A stretch of DNA of 64,000 bases from Thiomargarita sp. (lineage in GTDB: Bacteria > Pseudomonadota > Gammaproteobacteria > Beggiatoales > Beggiatoaceae): contig DYNP01000005.1 in assembly GCA_020721005.1 (NCBI GenBank), forward strand, positions 186,001 through 250,000, in the 5' to 3' direction. Shown here in pieces: positions 25,087 to 33,845 of this stretch. Below the pieces are notes generated by a model, which saw nothing but the letters and a program-made list of their open reading frames with translations, ran no database searches and had not been told where the DNA came from. The position numbers and the translations under genes were made by a program. How positions within the stretch are numbered: position 1 is the stretch's first letter; each line of letters opens with the position of its first letter.

Positions 25087-27321
25087 TCACTTAGTCTTAA
25101 ACGTATATACCCCGTCCCAATTTTTTCCAGGAGGATATTGCATAAAATGGTTAATCCGTTCCAAATATAACTTATACAATAAGCGGTCGGGGGATTTTTT
25201 TTGTAAATAAGTGAATTGGATCTGAGCTTTGCTCCAGTCTTGTTGCCGATAAGTCAGCAATGCTTGCTCATAATCCACAATTTCATCAAAAACCTCTTTG
25301 CTTAAATTTTCTCGGCGCGCCACTGGTTCAAAAATCGCCACTGGTTGATCTTTGCCCTTGACTTTTACTCGATCTAATTCTCGGTAAACATAATTTCCCA
25401 CTGCGGATTTAGTGGTCTCGCTGACAATACATTGCACTCCATATTGTTTAGTAATACTTTCTAAACGAGAACCTAAATTAACCGCATCTCCTAAAACAGT
25501 ATAGGCCATACGAAATTGAGAACCCATGTTCCCCACATTCATCATTCCAGTGTTTAAGCTAATGCCAATTTTAATTTCCGGCCAGCCTCGATTTCTAAAT
25601 TGATTTTGCAAGTGGGTTAAATGAGTCAACATTTCCATAGCGGCTTCAACGGCATGTCGAGCGTGTTGAGAATTGAGCAAAGGTGCTCCCCAAAACGCCA
25701 TAATGGCATCTCCCATATACTTGTCAATAGTACCTCGATGTTTATGAATGATGGCTGTCATGGGAGTCAAATAGTCATTCATCAGTTCAGAAAGTTCCTT
25801 AGGTTCTAAACCTTCTGAAATCGTGGTGAATCCGCGCACATCTGAAAATAACACAGTCATTTCCCGATTTTCACTTTCCATAGTGAATTTTCGCCCCAAA
25901 TGCTTATTCATTTCATCCACCAATTCAGGAGGAATATATTGCCCAAATAGTTGATTTAGATAGCGTTTATTTCTGGATTCTATGAAATAACCATAGGACA
26001 TATTGAGAATAAATAAACTGAGTGTTAGGATTAAAAAGATTGCCAAGGGGAATATGATATTGTAAAATTGCCAGAATACCATATTAAGTGATACAATGCC
26101 AACTATGAGTCCCAAATTGCCCAAGGTGGCAATCAGTGGGCTAAAAGTAGCCAGTTTAATCAAGGCAATTCCTATCACAATGATTAAAAACAGTTCCAAA
26201 CTGGTTTGATAAGGCAGATGATATCGGAATTGTTGATCCAAAATGCCAGCAATGAGATTGGCATGAATTTCTACACCAGGATAGACCTTATCTAAGGGGG
26301 TGGCTCGCAAATCTAACAGTCCTTGAGCGGTGGTGCCTAATAGCACAATTTTATCTTGCAATTCCTTTTGTTCAGTGTGTCGCCGCAAAACTTCAATAAT
26401 TGAAATATAGGGAAAATTGCCCCTTTTGCCTTTGTAAGGGACAAAAACTTGCATTTTATTATCTATGGGAATAATTCGATCGGCCAGTTTTAAAAATTCC
26501 AAGTGGGGTTGTCCTCCCAGTTCATTAAAACCTAATTGAATGGGAGGATTCCCCAAGGCAATGCGAGCAGTGGCTAAGGCCAATGCCTCGTATAAATTAT
26601 CTTGGTAACCATACAGTAAAGGGGCTTTACGAATGATACCATCTGAATCGGGCAGTGAATTAAAATGTCCAGCGCCCATAGCTTTGTCGAGAAATTGTGG
26701 CAGATTGGCAGCATAACCTGTACCAGCAAAATAGTGGAGTCCATAATGCCGAGTTTGTTCTGCGTTGAGAATTGGAGGGGGTAATTGACCTGAGGTGACT
26801 TGTCCAGAGGTTTGGGAATTTTCCGTGAACACATGGCCAAGCACCACTCGCCTATTTTGCAGACTTTGTGTAAACAGGTTGTCGTAGTCAAGTTGGATTT
26901 TCAACTGTTTCAAGTGATTGAGAAAGTCAAGAGATTGGCTTAGTTCCCTTTGAGCCAGTAATTCCAATTGTTTGAGTCCTGAACTGTTGTCTGGTTCCGC
27001 AAATACTACGTCCATACCTAAAACATCAATTTGATAGTGATCAAACAGTTGGTCAATCAATTGAGCCATTACCAATCTTGGCCATGGCCATTGACCAATT
27101 TCTTTGAGACTATTTTCATCGATATCCAAGATAACAATCCGGGAATCTAAGGTTCCCGGAACAGTCAAATTCAGACGCAGGTCATACAATTTATTTTCAA
27201 AACTGTCGATGAATTCCCAAGTCATACTTCCATGAGCATGAAGTATCAGCAGGACCACAATGAGTAAACCAAGGGTCCAGCGAATCATGTGATGTTTGGT
27301 GGAGCTAAACCAATTGTTCAT
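25087..27321 (-). CDS. CHASE2-domain class III adenylate/guanylate cyclase
   Basis: The 744-residue membrane protein has an N-terminal helix (about 12-28) and a CHASE2 extracytoplasmic sensor (about 45-340, with YPGVEIHANLIAGILDQ near its end). Three closely spaced helices (about 355-435) precede a class III cyclase domain. VLFSDVRGFTTISEG and the later KYMGDAIMAFWGAP provide the two metal-binding aspartates; the YTVLGDAVNLGSRLE segment holds the transition-state Asn and Arg. A C-terminal tail of about 70 residues follows. It should make cAMP (or cGMP) in response to an unknown periplasmic signal. It starts 18 bases after trpC, so it may be cotranscribed with trp genes. Confidence 0.9.
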   Translation of the reverse strand: MNNWFSSTKHHMIRWTLGLLIVVLLILHAHGSMTWEFIDSFENKLYDLRLNLTVPGTLDSRIVILDIDENSLKEIGQWPWPRLVMAQLIDQLFDHYQIDVLGMDVVFAEPDNSSGLKQLELLAQRELSQSLDFLNHLKQLKIQLDYDNLFTQSLQNRRVVLGHVFTENSQTSGQVTSGQLPPPILNAEQTRHYGLHYFAGTGYAANLPQFLDKAMGAGHFNSLPDSDGIIRKAPLLYGYQDNLYEALALATARIALGNPPIQLGFNELGGQPHLEFLKLADRIIPIDNKMQVFVPYKGKRGNFPYISIIEVLRRHTEQKELQDKIVLLGTTAQGLLDLRATPLDKVYPGVEIHANLIAGILDQQFRYHLPYQTSLELFLIIVIGIALIKLATFSPLIATLGNLGLIVGIVSLNMVFWQFYNIIFPLAIFLILTLSLFILNMSYGYFIESRNKRYLNQLFGQYIPPELVDEMNKHLGRKFTMESENREMTVLFSDVRGFTTISEGLEPKELSELMNDYLTPMTAIIHKHRGTIDKYMGDAIMAFWGAPLLNSQHARHAVEAAMEMLTHLTHLQNQFRNRGWPEIKIGISLNTGMMNVGNMGSQFRMAYTVLGDAVNLGSRLESITKQYGVQCIVSETTKSAVGNYVYRELDRVKVKGKDQPVAIFEPVARRENLSKEVFDEIVDYEQALLTYRQQDWSKAQIQFTYLQKKSPDRLLYKLYLERINHFMQYPPGKNWDGVYTFKTK

Positions 27322-27339
27322 GATAGAATTGCCCCAAAA

Positions 27340-28185
27340 TCAACTGAATAGCTGGGCCATGGCTGCCCCTGGGTCGGGAGCTCTCATGAAAGTTTCTCCA
27401 ATCAGGAATGCTCTTACTCCGGAATTGACTAAGGTGAGCACCTCTTGTGGAGTGCGAATACCACTTTCACTCACGATAATATGTTTTTTGGGAACAATTT
27501 CTAAAAGTTCTAGGGTGGTTTCTATGCGGGTGACAAAGGTATGAAGGTTGCGATTGTTGATACCAATCAAACGTTGATTGATGCGCAAAGCCCGCTCCAA
27601 TTCTTCTCGATTGTGGACTTCTATCAAGACGTCCATGCCCAAATGTTCGGACAGACCAGCCAAATCATGGAGTTGGGCATCAACCAAGGCAGAAGCTATG
27701 AGTAATATACAGTCTGCCCCAATGGCTCTGGCTTCATAAACTTGATAGGGATCAATGATGAAATCTTTGCGCAGAATAGGTAATAAACAGGCTTGATGTG
27801 CTTGTTGTAGGTAAACATTGGCACCTTGAAAAAAATCTTGATCGGTGAGAACGGATAAACAGGCAGCCCCATTTTGTTCATAGCTCTTGGCAATTTCCGT
27901 GGGATTGAAAGACTCTCTTAATATTCCCTGACTGGGGGAAGCCTTTTTAATTTCAGCAATGATGGCAAGTTGTTCAAAGCGCAAACGGGCATCAATGGCT
28001 TCTACAAAACCACGGGTGGGGGGGTTGTCAGAGACAATGTGACTTAATTCTCGCAAGGAAACTTTGGCTGATTTTTCGGCAATTTCTTCTGTCTTCCGCT
28101 TAAGAATTTGTTTGAGAATGTCAGGTGTTTTCGGGTTTGCAGTGGCTTCTGGTTTTCGAGAGAAAAATCGGGTTAAGGTCGTCAT
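27340..28185 (-). CDS. trpC: Indole-3-glycerol phosphate synthase
   Basis: TrpC closes the indole ring, converting CdRP to indole-3-glycerol phosphate in tryptophan synthesis. The 281-residue TIM barrel shows the conserved IAEIKKASPSQG near residue 77, ILRKDFIIDPYQV near 135, GINNRNLHTF near 210 and VSESGIRT near 240. It is monofunctional; no TrpF domain is fused. The first 20 residues extend beyond the usual start. It follows trpD by 18 bases and precedes the cyclase by 18 bases, all on the minus strand. Confidence 0.94.
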   Translation of the reverse strand: MTTLTRFFSRKPEATANPKTPDILKQILKRKTEEIAEKSAKVSLRELSHIVSDNPPTRGFVEAIDARLRFEQLAIIAEIKKASPSQGILRESFNPTEIAKSYEQNGAACLSVLTDQDFFQGANVYLQQAHQACLLPILRKDFIIDPYQVYEARAIGADCILLIASALVDAQLHDLAGLSEHLGMDVLIEVHNREELERALRINQRLIGINNRNLHTFVTRIETTLELLEIVPKKHIIVSESGIRTPQEVLTLVNSGVRAFLIGETFMRAPDPGAAMAQLFS

Positions 28186-28203
28186 ATAAAGGTACTCAAA
28201 TGG

Positions 28204-29220
28204 TTAGAAACGTTGGGTAATTTGGATGATGGCATTGAGTTTTTCACGGGCTGCTCCAGTGGCCAAAACGGTTTGTGCCCGTTGTATTCCCTCTTGCAAG
28301 GAGGAAGTGAGTCCGGCCACATAAATAGTTGCTCCCGCATTGAGAACTACAATGTCTCGAGCTGGTCCAGCCTGGTTGTTGAGCACGCTGTGTACAAGAT
28401 TGACGCTTTCGGTAACTGATTGAACTCGAATGGTATTTAGGGGAGTGGTGGTGAATCCAAATTGTTCTGGAGTAATAAGGTAATGGGTGATTTGTCCGTG
28501 CTTCAATTCGACAATTTGGGTGGGGGCAGATAGACTGATTTCGTCCAAACCGTCTTCAGAATGGACCACCAGTATGTGTTCGCTGTGCAGTTGTTTTAAA
28601 ACCTGTGCAATGGGCATAAGCCAGTGTGGGTCAAAGACTCCAATAAGTTGGCGGGTTACTCGAGCTGGATTGGTCATCGGTCCCAACAGGTTAAAAATGG
28701 TACGCACTCCCATTTCTCGTCGGGGACCAATGGCATGTTTCATGGCACTGTGATGCAGAGGGGCAAACATGAAGCCGAATCCAACTTCTTGAATACAAAG
28801 GGCAACTTGTTCAGAGCTGAGGTTGATATGAATTCCCAATGCCTCTAAAACATCAGCACTTCCGGATTTACTGGAGACTGAACGATTGCCATGTTTGGCC
28901 ACTTTGCCTCCAGCTGCGGCTACTACAAAGGCACTGGTGGTGGATACGTTGAAGGTATGAGAATTGTCTCCTCCAGTCCCAACGATGTCGACTAAATAGG
29001 GGTCGTTGACGATGACTGGGTTGACCAATTCTCGCATAATTTGGACAGCTGCGCTGATTTCTTCTACAGTTTCTCCTTTCATGCGCAATCCAATTAAAAA
29101 GCCGCCAATTTGAGCGGGGGTGACTTCTCCTGTCATGATGCTGCGCATGACTTCCATCATTTCAGTTTGAGTCAGGTTGCGTCGTTCAACAACCGTTTGT
29201 AATGCCGATTTGATATCCAT
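28204..29220 (-). CDS. trpD: Anthranilate phosphoribosyltransferase
   Basis: TrpD transfers phosphoribose from PRPP to anthranilate. The 338-residue protein has the PRPP-binding loop [14 protein letters not shown] (near residue 82), the [21 protein letters not shown] stretch and a second metal/PRPP motif [10 protein letters not shown] (near 220). It is not fused to TrpG, which is absent from the window along with trpE, so the trp genes are split in this genome. The start has AAGGA upstream. coaBC lies 82 bases upstream in the same direction. Confidence 0.94.
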   Translation of the reverse strand: MDIKSALQTVVERRNLTQTEMMEVMRSIMTGEVTPAQIGGFLIGLRMKGETVEEISAAVQIMRELVNPVIVNDPYLVDIVGTGGDNSHTFNVSTTSAFVVAAAGGKVAKHGNRSVSSKSGSADVLEALGIHINLSSEQVALCIQEVGFGFMFAPLHHSAMKHAIGPRREMGVRTIFNLLGPMTNPARVTRQLIGVFDPHWLMPIAQVLKQLHSEHILVVHSEDGLDEISLSAPTQIVELKHGQITHYLITPEQFGFTTTPLNTIRVQSVTESVNLVHSVLNNQAGPARDIVVLNAGATIYVAGLTSSLQEGIQRAQTVLATGAAREKLNAIIQITQRF

Positions 29221-29302
29221 AGTGAAGTTCCTTGGGGTTAAAAGGGGTTATTGTTGGTGGTTGGGAATTTGATATACGTTATTTTGAGGAATTTTCGGAG
29301 TC

Positions 29303-30550
29303 TCAACTGGGTTGTAAGCGATTGAATTTGGATGATTGAAAATAGTGTTCAACGATCAGGTTTAACAGTTGTTTAGCCAATAAGGGTTTTGCACAGCGAG
29401 GCAAATCGATTTCTCCGGTTTTCCAGATCACTTTTAAGGCATTTTCTGCACTTTCAAATCCAGTGCCTGGCAGTCCCACTTGATTAGCTGCAATTAAGTC
29501 CAGGTTTTTACGGAGTAATTTGTCTCGGGCATAGTGGGCCAAATCATGGGTTTCGGCGGCAAAACCAACGGTAAAAGGGGGATTGCTTAATTGGGCCACT
29601 TCACTTAAAATGTCAGGTGTGCGTTCCAAGATGATTTCTAAAAATTCGGTTTGTTTTTTGAGTTTATGATCAACCGGATGGACAGGTCGATAATCAGCTA
29701 CTGCAGCACAGGCAATAAAAATAGCGGTTTGGTGAATGTGAGATATGACTGCATCTCGCATTTCTTGGGCAGTGGATACGGATATAGTGTCAACATTTAA
29801 GGGGACCGTTAGACAAACGGGACCGCTGATTAAAGTTACTTGAGCTCCTAATAATTGGGCAGCTTCTGCGACTGCATAGCCCATGCGGCCGGAACTGCGA
29901 TTGCTGATGAAACGAATTGGGTCGAGGGCTTCGCGAGTAGGACCTGCGGTGATCAGCACAGAATGTCCTTCCAAAGTACCCCGTTGAAACAGGGTTTGTA
30001 GGCAAGAGACCAGTTCCAGGGGTTCCAACATGCGTCCCAATCCTTGTTCGCCACAGGCTTGTAAACCGTGGCCGGGACCAAAGAATCGAACGCCCCAACT
30101 TTGTAGGCGTTGATAATTTTCTTGGGTACTTCGAGCATTCCACATTTGCTGATTCATTGCTGGGGCAACAATGATTTGAGCCGTGGTGGCCAGGCAAATG
30201 GTACTTAATAGGTCGTTGGCATGACCATAGGCCAGTTTGGCTAAAAAGTCGGCAGTGGCCGGGGCAATTAAGATAAATTCTGCCCATCTTGCCAATTCAA
30301 TATGTCCCATGGCAAATTCATTTTCAGAATCTAATAGGGTCGTATAAACGCGTTGTCCGGATACTGCTTGCAGGGTCAGTGGCGTAATAAATTCCTGGGC
30401 AGCCGCAGTCATAACGACACGTACTTCCGCTCCAGATTCGCGTAAACGACGAACCAGTTCCACACTTTTGTAGGCAGCTATCCCCCCGGTAACACCGAGT
30501 AGGATGTGTTTTTGAGTCAAATTGTGTTGCATATCATGATATTGTCCCAT
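29303..30550 (-). CDS. coaBC: Bifunctional phosphopantothenoylcysteine decarboxylase / phosphopantothenate-cysteine ligase
   Basis: CoaBC carries out two consecutive steps of coenzyme A synthesis, ligating cysteine to phosphopantothenate and decarboxylating the product. From ATG 30550 the protein has 415 residues. The N-terminal flavin-binding CoaC half shows GVTGGIAAYKS and the PAMNQQMW substrate motif. The C-terminal CoaB half shows SAGPTREALDP-like sequence and FISNRSSGRMGYA, the nucleotide-binding loop. A strong AAGGAGG lies at 30574-30580, 23 bases from this ATG, which is too far; ATG 30532 and TTG 30583 are alternatives. Later homology is unambiguous. Upstream is the divergent terC. Confidence 0.92.
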   Translation of the reverse strand: MGQYHDMQHNLTQKHILLGVTGGIAAYKSVELVRRLRESGAEVRVVMTAAAQEFITPLTLQAVSGQRVYTTLLDSENEFAMGHIELARWAEFILIAPATADFLAKLAYGHANDLLSTICLATTAQIIVAPAMNQQMWNARSTQENYQRLQSWGVRFFGPGHGLQACGEQGLGRMLEPLELVSCLQTLFQRGTLEGHSVLITAGPTREALDPIRFISNRSSGRMGYAVAEAAQLLGAQVTLISGPVCLTVPLNVDTISVSTAQEMRDAVISHIHQTAIFIACAAVADYRPVHPVDHKLKKQTEFLEIILERTPDILSEVAQLSNPPFTVGFAAETHDLAHYARDKLLRKNLDLIAANQVGLPGTGFESAENALKVIWKTGEIDLPRCAKPLLAKQLLNLIVEHYFQSSKFNRLQPS

Positions 30551-30817
30551 AATGGTATTGTTTGAATGGGAAACCTCCTTCAAAAGTATTATCTATTTGC
30601 AGAAAACTTGTCAATATCCAACAGGATCTTTTTTATTATTCCGCTACTTTGCAAATAGGAGGATATACGATTGCTGTATCCCAATGTCAGCAAGAAAATT
30701 GACTTTTTCTTGTACCTTACCTAAAATGCTCATTTTACTTCCGAATAAAGCTATTTTAAAGAGATTTTAACTTCTTTATAAATGAACAAATTTTGATCTA
30801 TGAACTGGGAATTTTTT

Positions 30818-31615
30818 ATGGAATGGATAATTGACCCTCAAGCTTGGATAGCCCTGGCCACTTTGACTGCATTGGAAATTGTATTGGGCATTGATAATGT
30901 TATTTTTATCGCAATTTTGTCTAGTAAATTACCGGCTCACCAACAAGCTCGAGCCCGTACTCTAGGTCTTGGTTTGGCCATGGTAACCCGTATCTTACTC
31001 TTGTTATCCTTGGTGTGGATTATGAAACTCACCGCCCCTTTATTTACCCTATTGGAGCAAGTTATTTCCGGACGAGACCTGATCCTCATTGGGGGAGGAC
31101 TATTTTTACTTGGCAAAAGTACTTTGGAGATTCACGACAGTTTGGAAGGTCATACTGAAAATTCCAGTTCCCCTGGGATTTATCCTGCTTTCACAAGCGT
31201 TCTCATCCAAATTATGTTGTTGGACCTCGTATTCTCCTTAGATTCAGTAATCACAGCTGTAGGAATGGTTAAACATGTTCCGATCATGATTTTGGCCATT
31301 GTCATTGCTATTACCTTTATGATATTTTTTGCCAGCCGGATCAGCACTTTTATTGACCAACATCCCACAGTCAAAGTTTTGGCCCTCAGTTTTCTGCTGT
31401 TGATAGGAATTGCCTTGATTGGAGAAGGATTGGACTTTCATATTCCCAAAGGATATATTTATTTTGCCATGGCCTTTTCAGTATTTGTGGAAATGCTTAA
31501 TTTACACCTGCGCAAGTCCCAAACTGTACCGGTGGAATTGCGGAAAAAATACCCTTCTGAACTGGCCAAATTTGCCCATGACTTTAATAAAACCCACAAG
31601 GAGACTGATACCTGA
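30818..31615 (+). CDS. TerC family inner-membrane protein
   Basis: The 265-residue integral membrane protein has seven or eight hydrophobic helices and the TerC signatures: LEIVLGIDNVIFIAI near the N-terminus and LLDLVFSLDSVITAVG in the second half. The two acidic residues in the membrane (IDN and LDS) are the family hallmark. TerC relatives export metal ions, manganese in particular, and support secreted metalloproteins. I prefer ATG 30818, which has GGGA seven bases upstream and matches the family start (MEWIIDPQAW). ATG 30800 is the alternative. The stop overlaps the nudix gene start (TGATG). Confidence 0.9.
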   Translation: MEWIIDPQAWIALATLTALEIVLGIDNVIFIAILSSKLPAHQQARARTLGLGLAMVTRILLLLSLVWIMKLTAPLFTLLEQVISGRDLILIGGGLFLLGKSTLEIHDSLEGHTENSSSPGIYPAFTSVLIQIMLLDLVFSLDSVITAVGMVKHVPIMILAIVIAITFMIFFASRISTFIDQHPTVKVLALSFLLLIGIALIGEGLDFHIPKGYIYFAMAFSVFVEMLNLHLRKSQTVPVELRKKYPSELAKFAHDFNKTHKETDT

Positions 31616-32235
31616 TGGAGGCTAACTGGTTAACTTGGGCCAAGCGTTTACAAGCCATTTCCCAAATTGGATTGACTTATGTACAAAATGATTTTGATAA
31701 AGAGCGTTATCAAGCCATTGGAGAAATTGCCCTCGAAATACTGGCGGAAGGTGCCCAAGCGGACATCCAAAAATTGCGCGACTTATTCATTCCCGAAACT
31801 GGCTATGTAACTCCTAAAGTGGATATTCGAGGAGTGGTTTTTCAAAATGACTTGATTTTATTGGTCAAAGACCGAGGCAATGGATTGTGGACCTTACCTG
31901 GAGGTTGGGCAGATGTGTGTGAAACTCCAGCGGAAGGAGTCGTGAGAGAAATTGCTGAAGAATCGGGTTTTAAAACTCGAGTGCTCAAATTGTTGGCAGT
32001 TTATGATCGGGATAAACACATTCAACGACCAAGTTCCCTTTACCATATTTACAAATTATTTTTCCACTGTGAACTGATTGGAGGGGAAGCTAAAACTAGC
32101 ATTGAGACCTCAGAAGTGGGATTTTTTCCCGAACATGCCATTCCTCCATTATCAACTGGGAGAGTGACCCTTTGGCAAATACAGCGTATGTTTGAACATG
32201 TTCGTCATCCAGAATGGCCCACTGACTATGATTGA
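31615..32235 (+). CDS. NUDIX hydrolase with N-terminal Nudix_N helical domain
   Basis: The 206-residue protein has a helical N-terminal domain (about 1-60, WAKRLQAISQIGLTY) of the type found in ADP-ribose or nucleoside-diphosphate-sugar pyrophosphatases. The Nudix box GWADVCETPAEGVVREIAEE lies near residues 98-117, with the metal-binding glutamates in REIAEE. The substrate cannot be assigned beyond a nucleoside diphosphate linked to another group. The start overlaps the terC stop by one base, so the two are translationally coupled; a functional link between them is not obvious. Confidence 0.9.
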   Translation: MEANWLTWAKRLQAISQIGLTYVQNDFDKERYQAIGEIALEILAEGAQADIQKLRDLFIPETGYVTPKVDIRGVVFQNDLILLVKDRGNGLWTLPGGWADVCETPAEGVVREIAEESGFKTRVLKLLAVYDRDKHIQRPSSLYHIYKLFFHCELIGGEAKTSIETSEVGFFPEHAIPPLSTGRVTLWQIQRMFEHVRHPEWPTDYD

Positions 32236-32353
32236 GTTCTAAAACAAGGTCGTCCTGTTGCGTGCAACATCTTCATCATAACATATTGATAATCCAAATG
32301 TTGCACAATACAGAGAATGAAAGAATTCCATTGATCGGGCGGAGATTTTCAAA

Positions 32354-33310
32354 TCATGGAGATTGAATAAACATGTCTTCCAATTTATCGACTTCCAGTA
32401 TTTGCAAACCCCACCGTTCCAACTGTTCACTTTGAGCCTGTTCAATCTGCTTATGTGCCCAGTTTGGTAAATTGCCAAAACGTTTTTCTAGTAAACGTTG
32501 TAAAAGGATTCTTTGTCCAGCCAACTTGCCCTCCAACTTGCCCTCTAACTTGCCCTCCAACTTGCCCTTGCGTTCTCCTTCTACTCGGCCTTTGCGTTCT
32601 CCTTCTACTCGGCCCTTACGTTCTCCTTCTACTCGGCCCTTACGTTCTCCTTCTGCTTGGCCTTTGCGTTCTCCTTCTGAAAAAACTTCTTGATACCAGA
32701 CTGTATTTCGCATATCTACGGAAATTGGCATATTTTTGACCTCCTGATTAAAAGTATGTTGAAGTTCTACACTGCGTAGATTCACTAGGATTTGTAATTT
32801 CTCCAGCGCATCTCGTCTCGCATTGGTATGCAATTGAGCGACGCGCTGTAAAATTATTTGTACTGTTTCTACTTTTTTTTCCACTTTGCACAGTATTGCC
32901 AATAGATTATCTTCTAAAAGGGGACTTTGCAACAGCGGTTCACAATCAATATCACGAATATCAATCAGTTGATAATAAAATTGTAATTTTTCCTCCAAAA
33001 TATGATTGGACATGTCCATTTTGTCCCTTCCTACATACAACACCTGTTGAATGATAGGTTGTTTATACTGTTGTTTAATCAGAAAAAAATATTCCAGCAT
33101 CCGCATGGCCATACTGTCATCATTGTCGCTTTGCAATTCCAAGTGATAAATGCTGCCATCTTCCAAACGACTGACTAAATCTGGACACCGTTTCCTGATT
33201 ACAGGATATTCTACATTCAATATTTCTTGGGGTTGCCTACCAATGAGAATATTAAATAATTGTTGAGGCAAGTGTTGGAATAATTCTTTTAGAGTTAAGT
33301 CATATTTCAT
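32354..33310 (-). CDS. Rpn/PD-(D/E)XK nuclease-like protein with DUF4351 C-terminus
   Basis: The 318-residue protein belongs to the large group of Rpn/DUF4351 nuclease-like proteins often called putative transposases. The nuclease core shows Asp44 (RCPDLVSR) and the Glu58-x-Gln60 pair (YHLELQ). A repeat linker of GERKGRVE octads and KLEG units occupies 213-264. The C-terminal DUF4351 segment (about 265-312, LLQRLLEKRFGNLPNW) follows. Rpn proteins promote RecA-independent recombination in E. coli; others in this family are uncharacterised. There are no terminal inverted repeats around it. It converges with the nudix gene. Confidence 0.85.
   Translation of the reverse strand: MKYDLTLKELFQHLPQQLFNILIGRQPQEILNVEYPVIRKRCPDLVSRLEDGSIYHLELQSDNDDSMAMRMLEYFFLIKQQYKQPIIQQVLYVGRDKMDMSNHILEEKLQFYYQLIDIRDIDCEPLLQSPLLEDNLLAILCKVEKKVETVQIILQRVAQLHTNARRDALEKLQILVNLRSVELQHTFNQEVKNMPISVDMRNTVWYQEVFSEGERKGQAEGERKGRVEGERKGRVEGERKGRVEGERKGKLEGKLEGKLEGKLAGQRILLQRLLEKRFGNLPNWAHKQIEQAQSEQLERWGLQILEVDKLEDMFIQSP
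32519..32674 (-). repeat. 24-bp and 12-bp in-frame tandem repeats
   Basis: Four to five 24-bp units coding for GERKGRVE-like octads are followed by three to four 12-bp units coding for KLEG. All keep the frame and produce a charged linker between the nuclease core and DUF4351. Near identity at DNA level implies recent copy-number change. Confidence 0.88.
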
Positions 33311-33845
33311 TCGCTGCTCTTAACTTTCTTGAGGTTTAATATTATCGAAGTATACTGGTAATTAAAAATTAATTTCAATTGGCAATTCAAGGTAGTCTGT
33401 AACAAGGTAATCTGTAACAAAGTAATTTGCTCTCAAATCAGCAGATTAACTGATAATTTTGTAGTATTCAAATATTGAATTGGAGAATCTCATAGTAATT
33501 TTAGCAAGAAATTGCTTTATAGGCTTCTCCGGATTTAATATCTACCCAATTTGAAGGATAAAATTAACTGTATACGGGAAGAATTTAGGGTTATACTTCA
33601 GTTATTTTTAAGGTTAGATGTCCTTCTTAAAAGCAATTGTCTACTTCTTATCTGCGTCTCAATAGGATAAACCATTTAATCAATCCCATAATTACCTTTA
33701 ACGTGAACTTTTATTACAAGAGCAGATGTGGTTAAATAGTTAAATGAAATTTGAACCACTGGGCTTCCGTCTGTAACCATTGGCAAGCACCGGACAACTT
33801 ATTAAAATCACCTTACCGTTATTATCCCCTGTTAAAGAGAACATT
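33311..33845. other. Long AT-rich intergenic region upstream of ileS
   Basis: These 535 bases lie between the divergent Rpn-type gene and ileS. A two-unit 15-bp tandem repeat (GGTAxTCTGTAACAA) is at 33391-33420. A weak open frame runs from 33780 into ileS, but family alignment says translation starts at 33846. No tRNA-like leader or riboswitch was recognised. Confidence 0.5.

Noticed and set aside
32455-32739. Plus-strand ORFs over the Rpn-type gene
   Set aside because: They are repetitive antisense products of the repeat linker.
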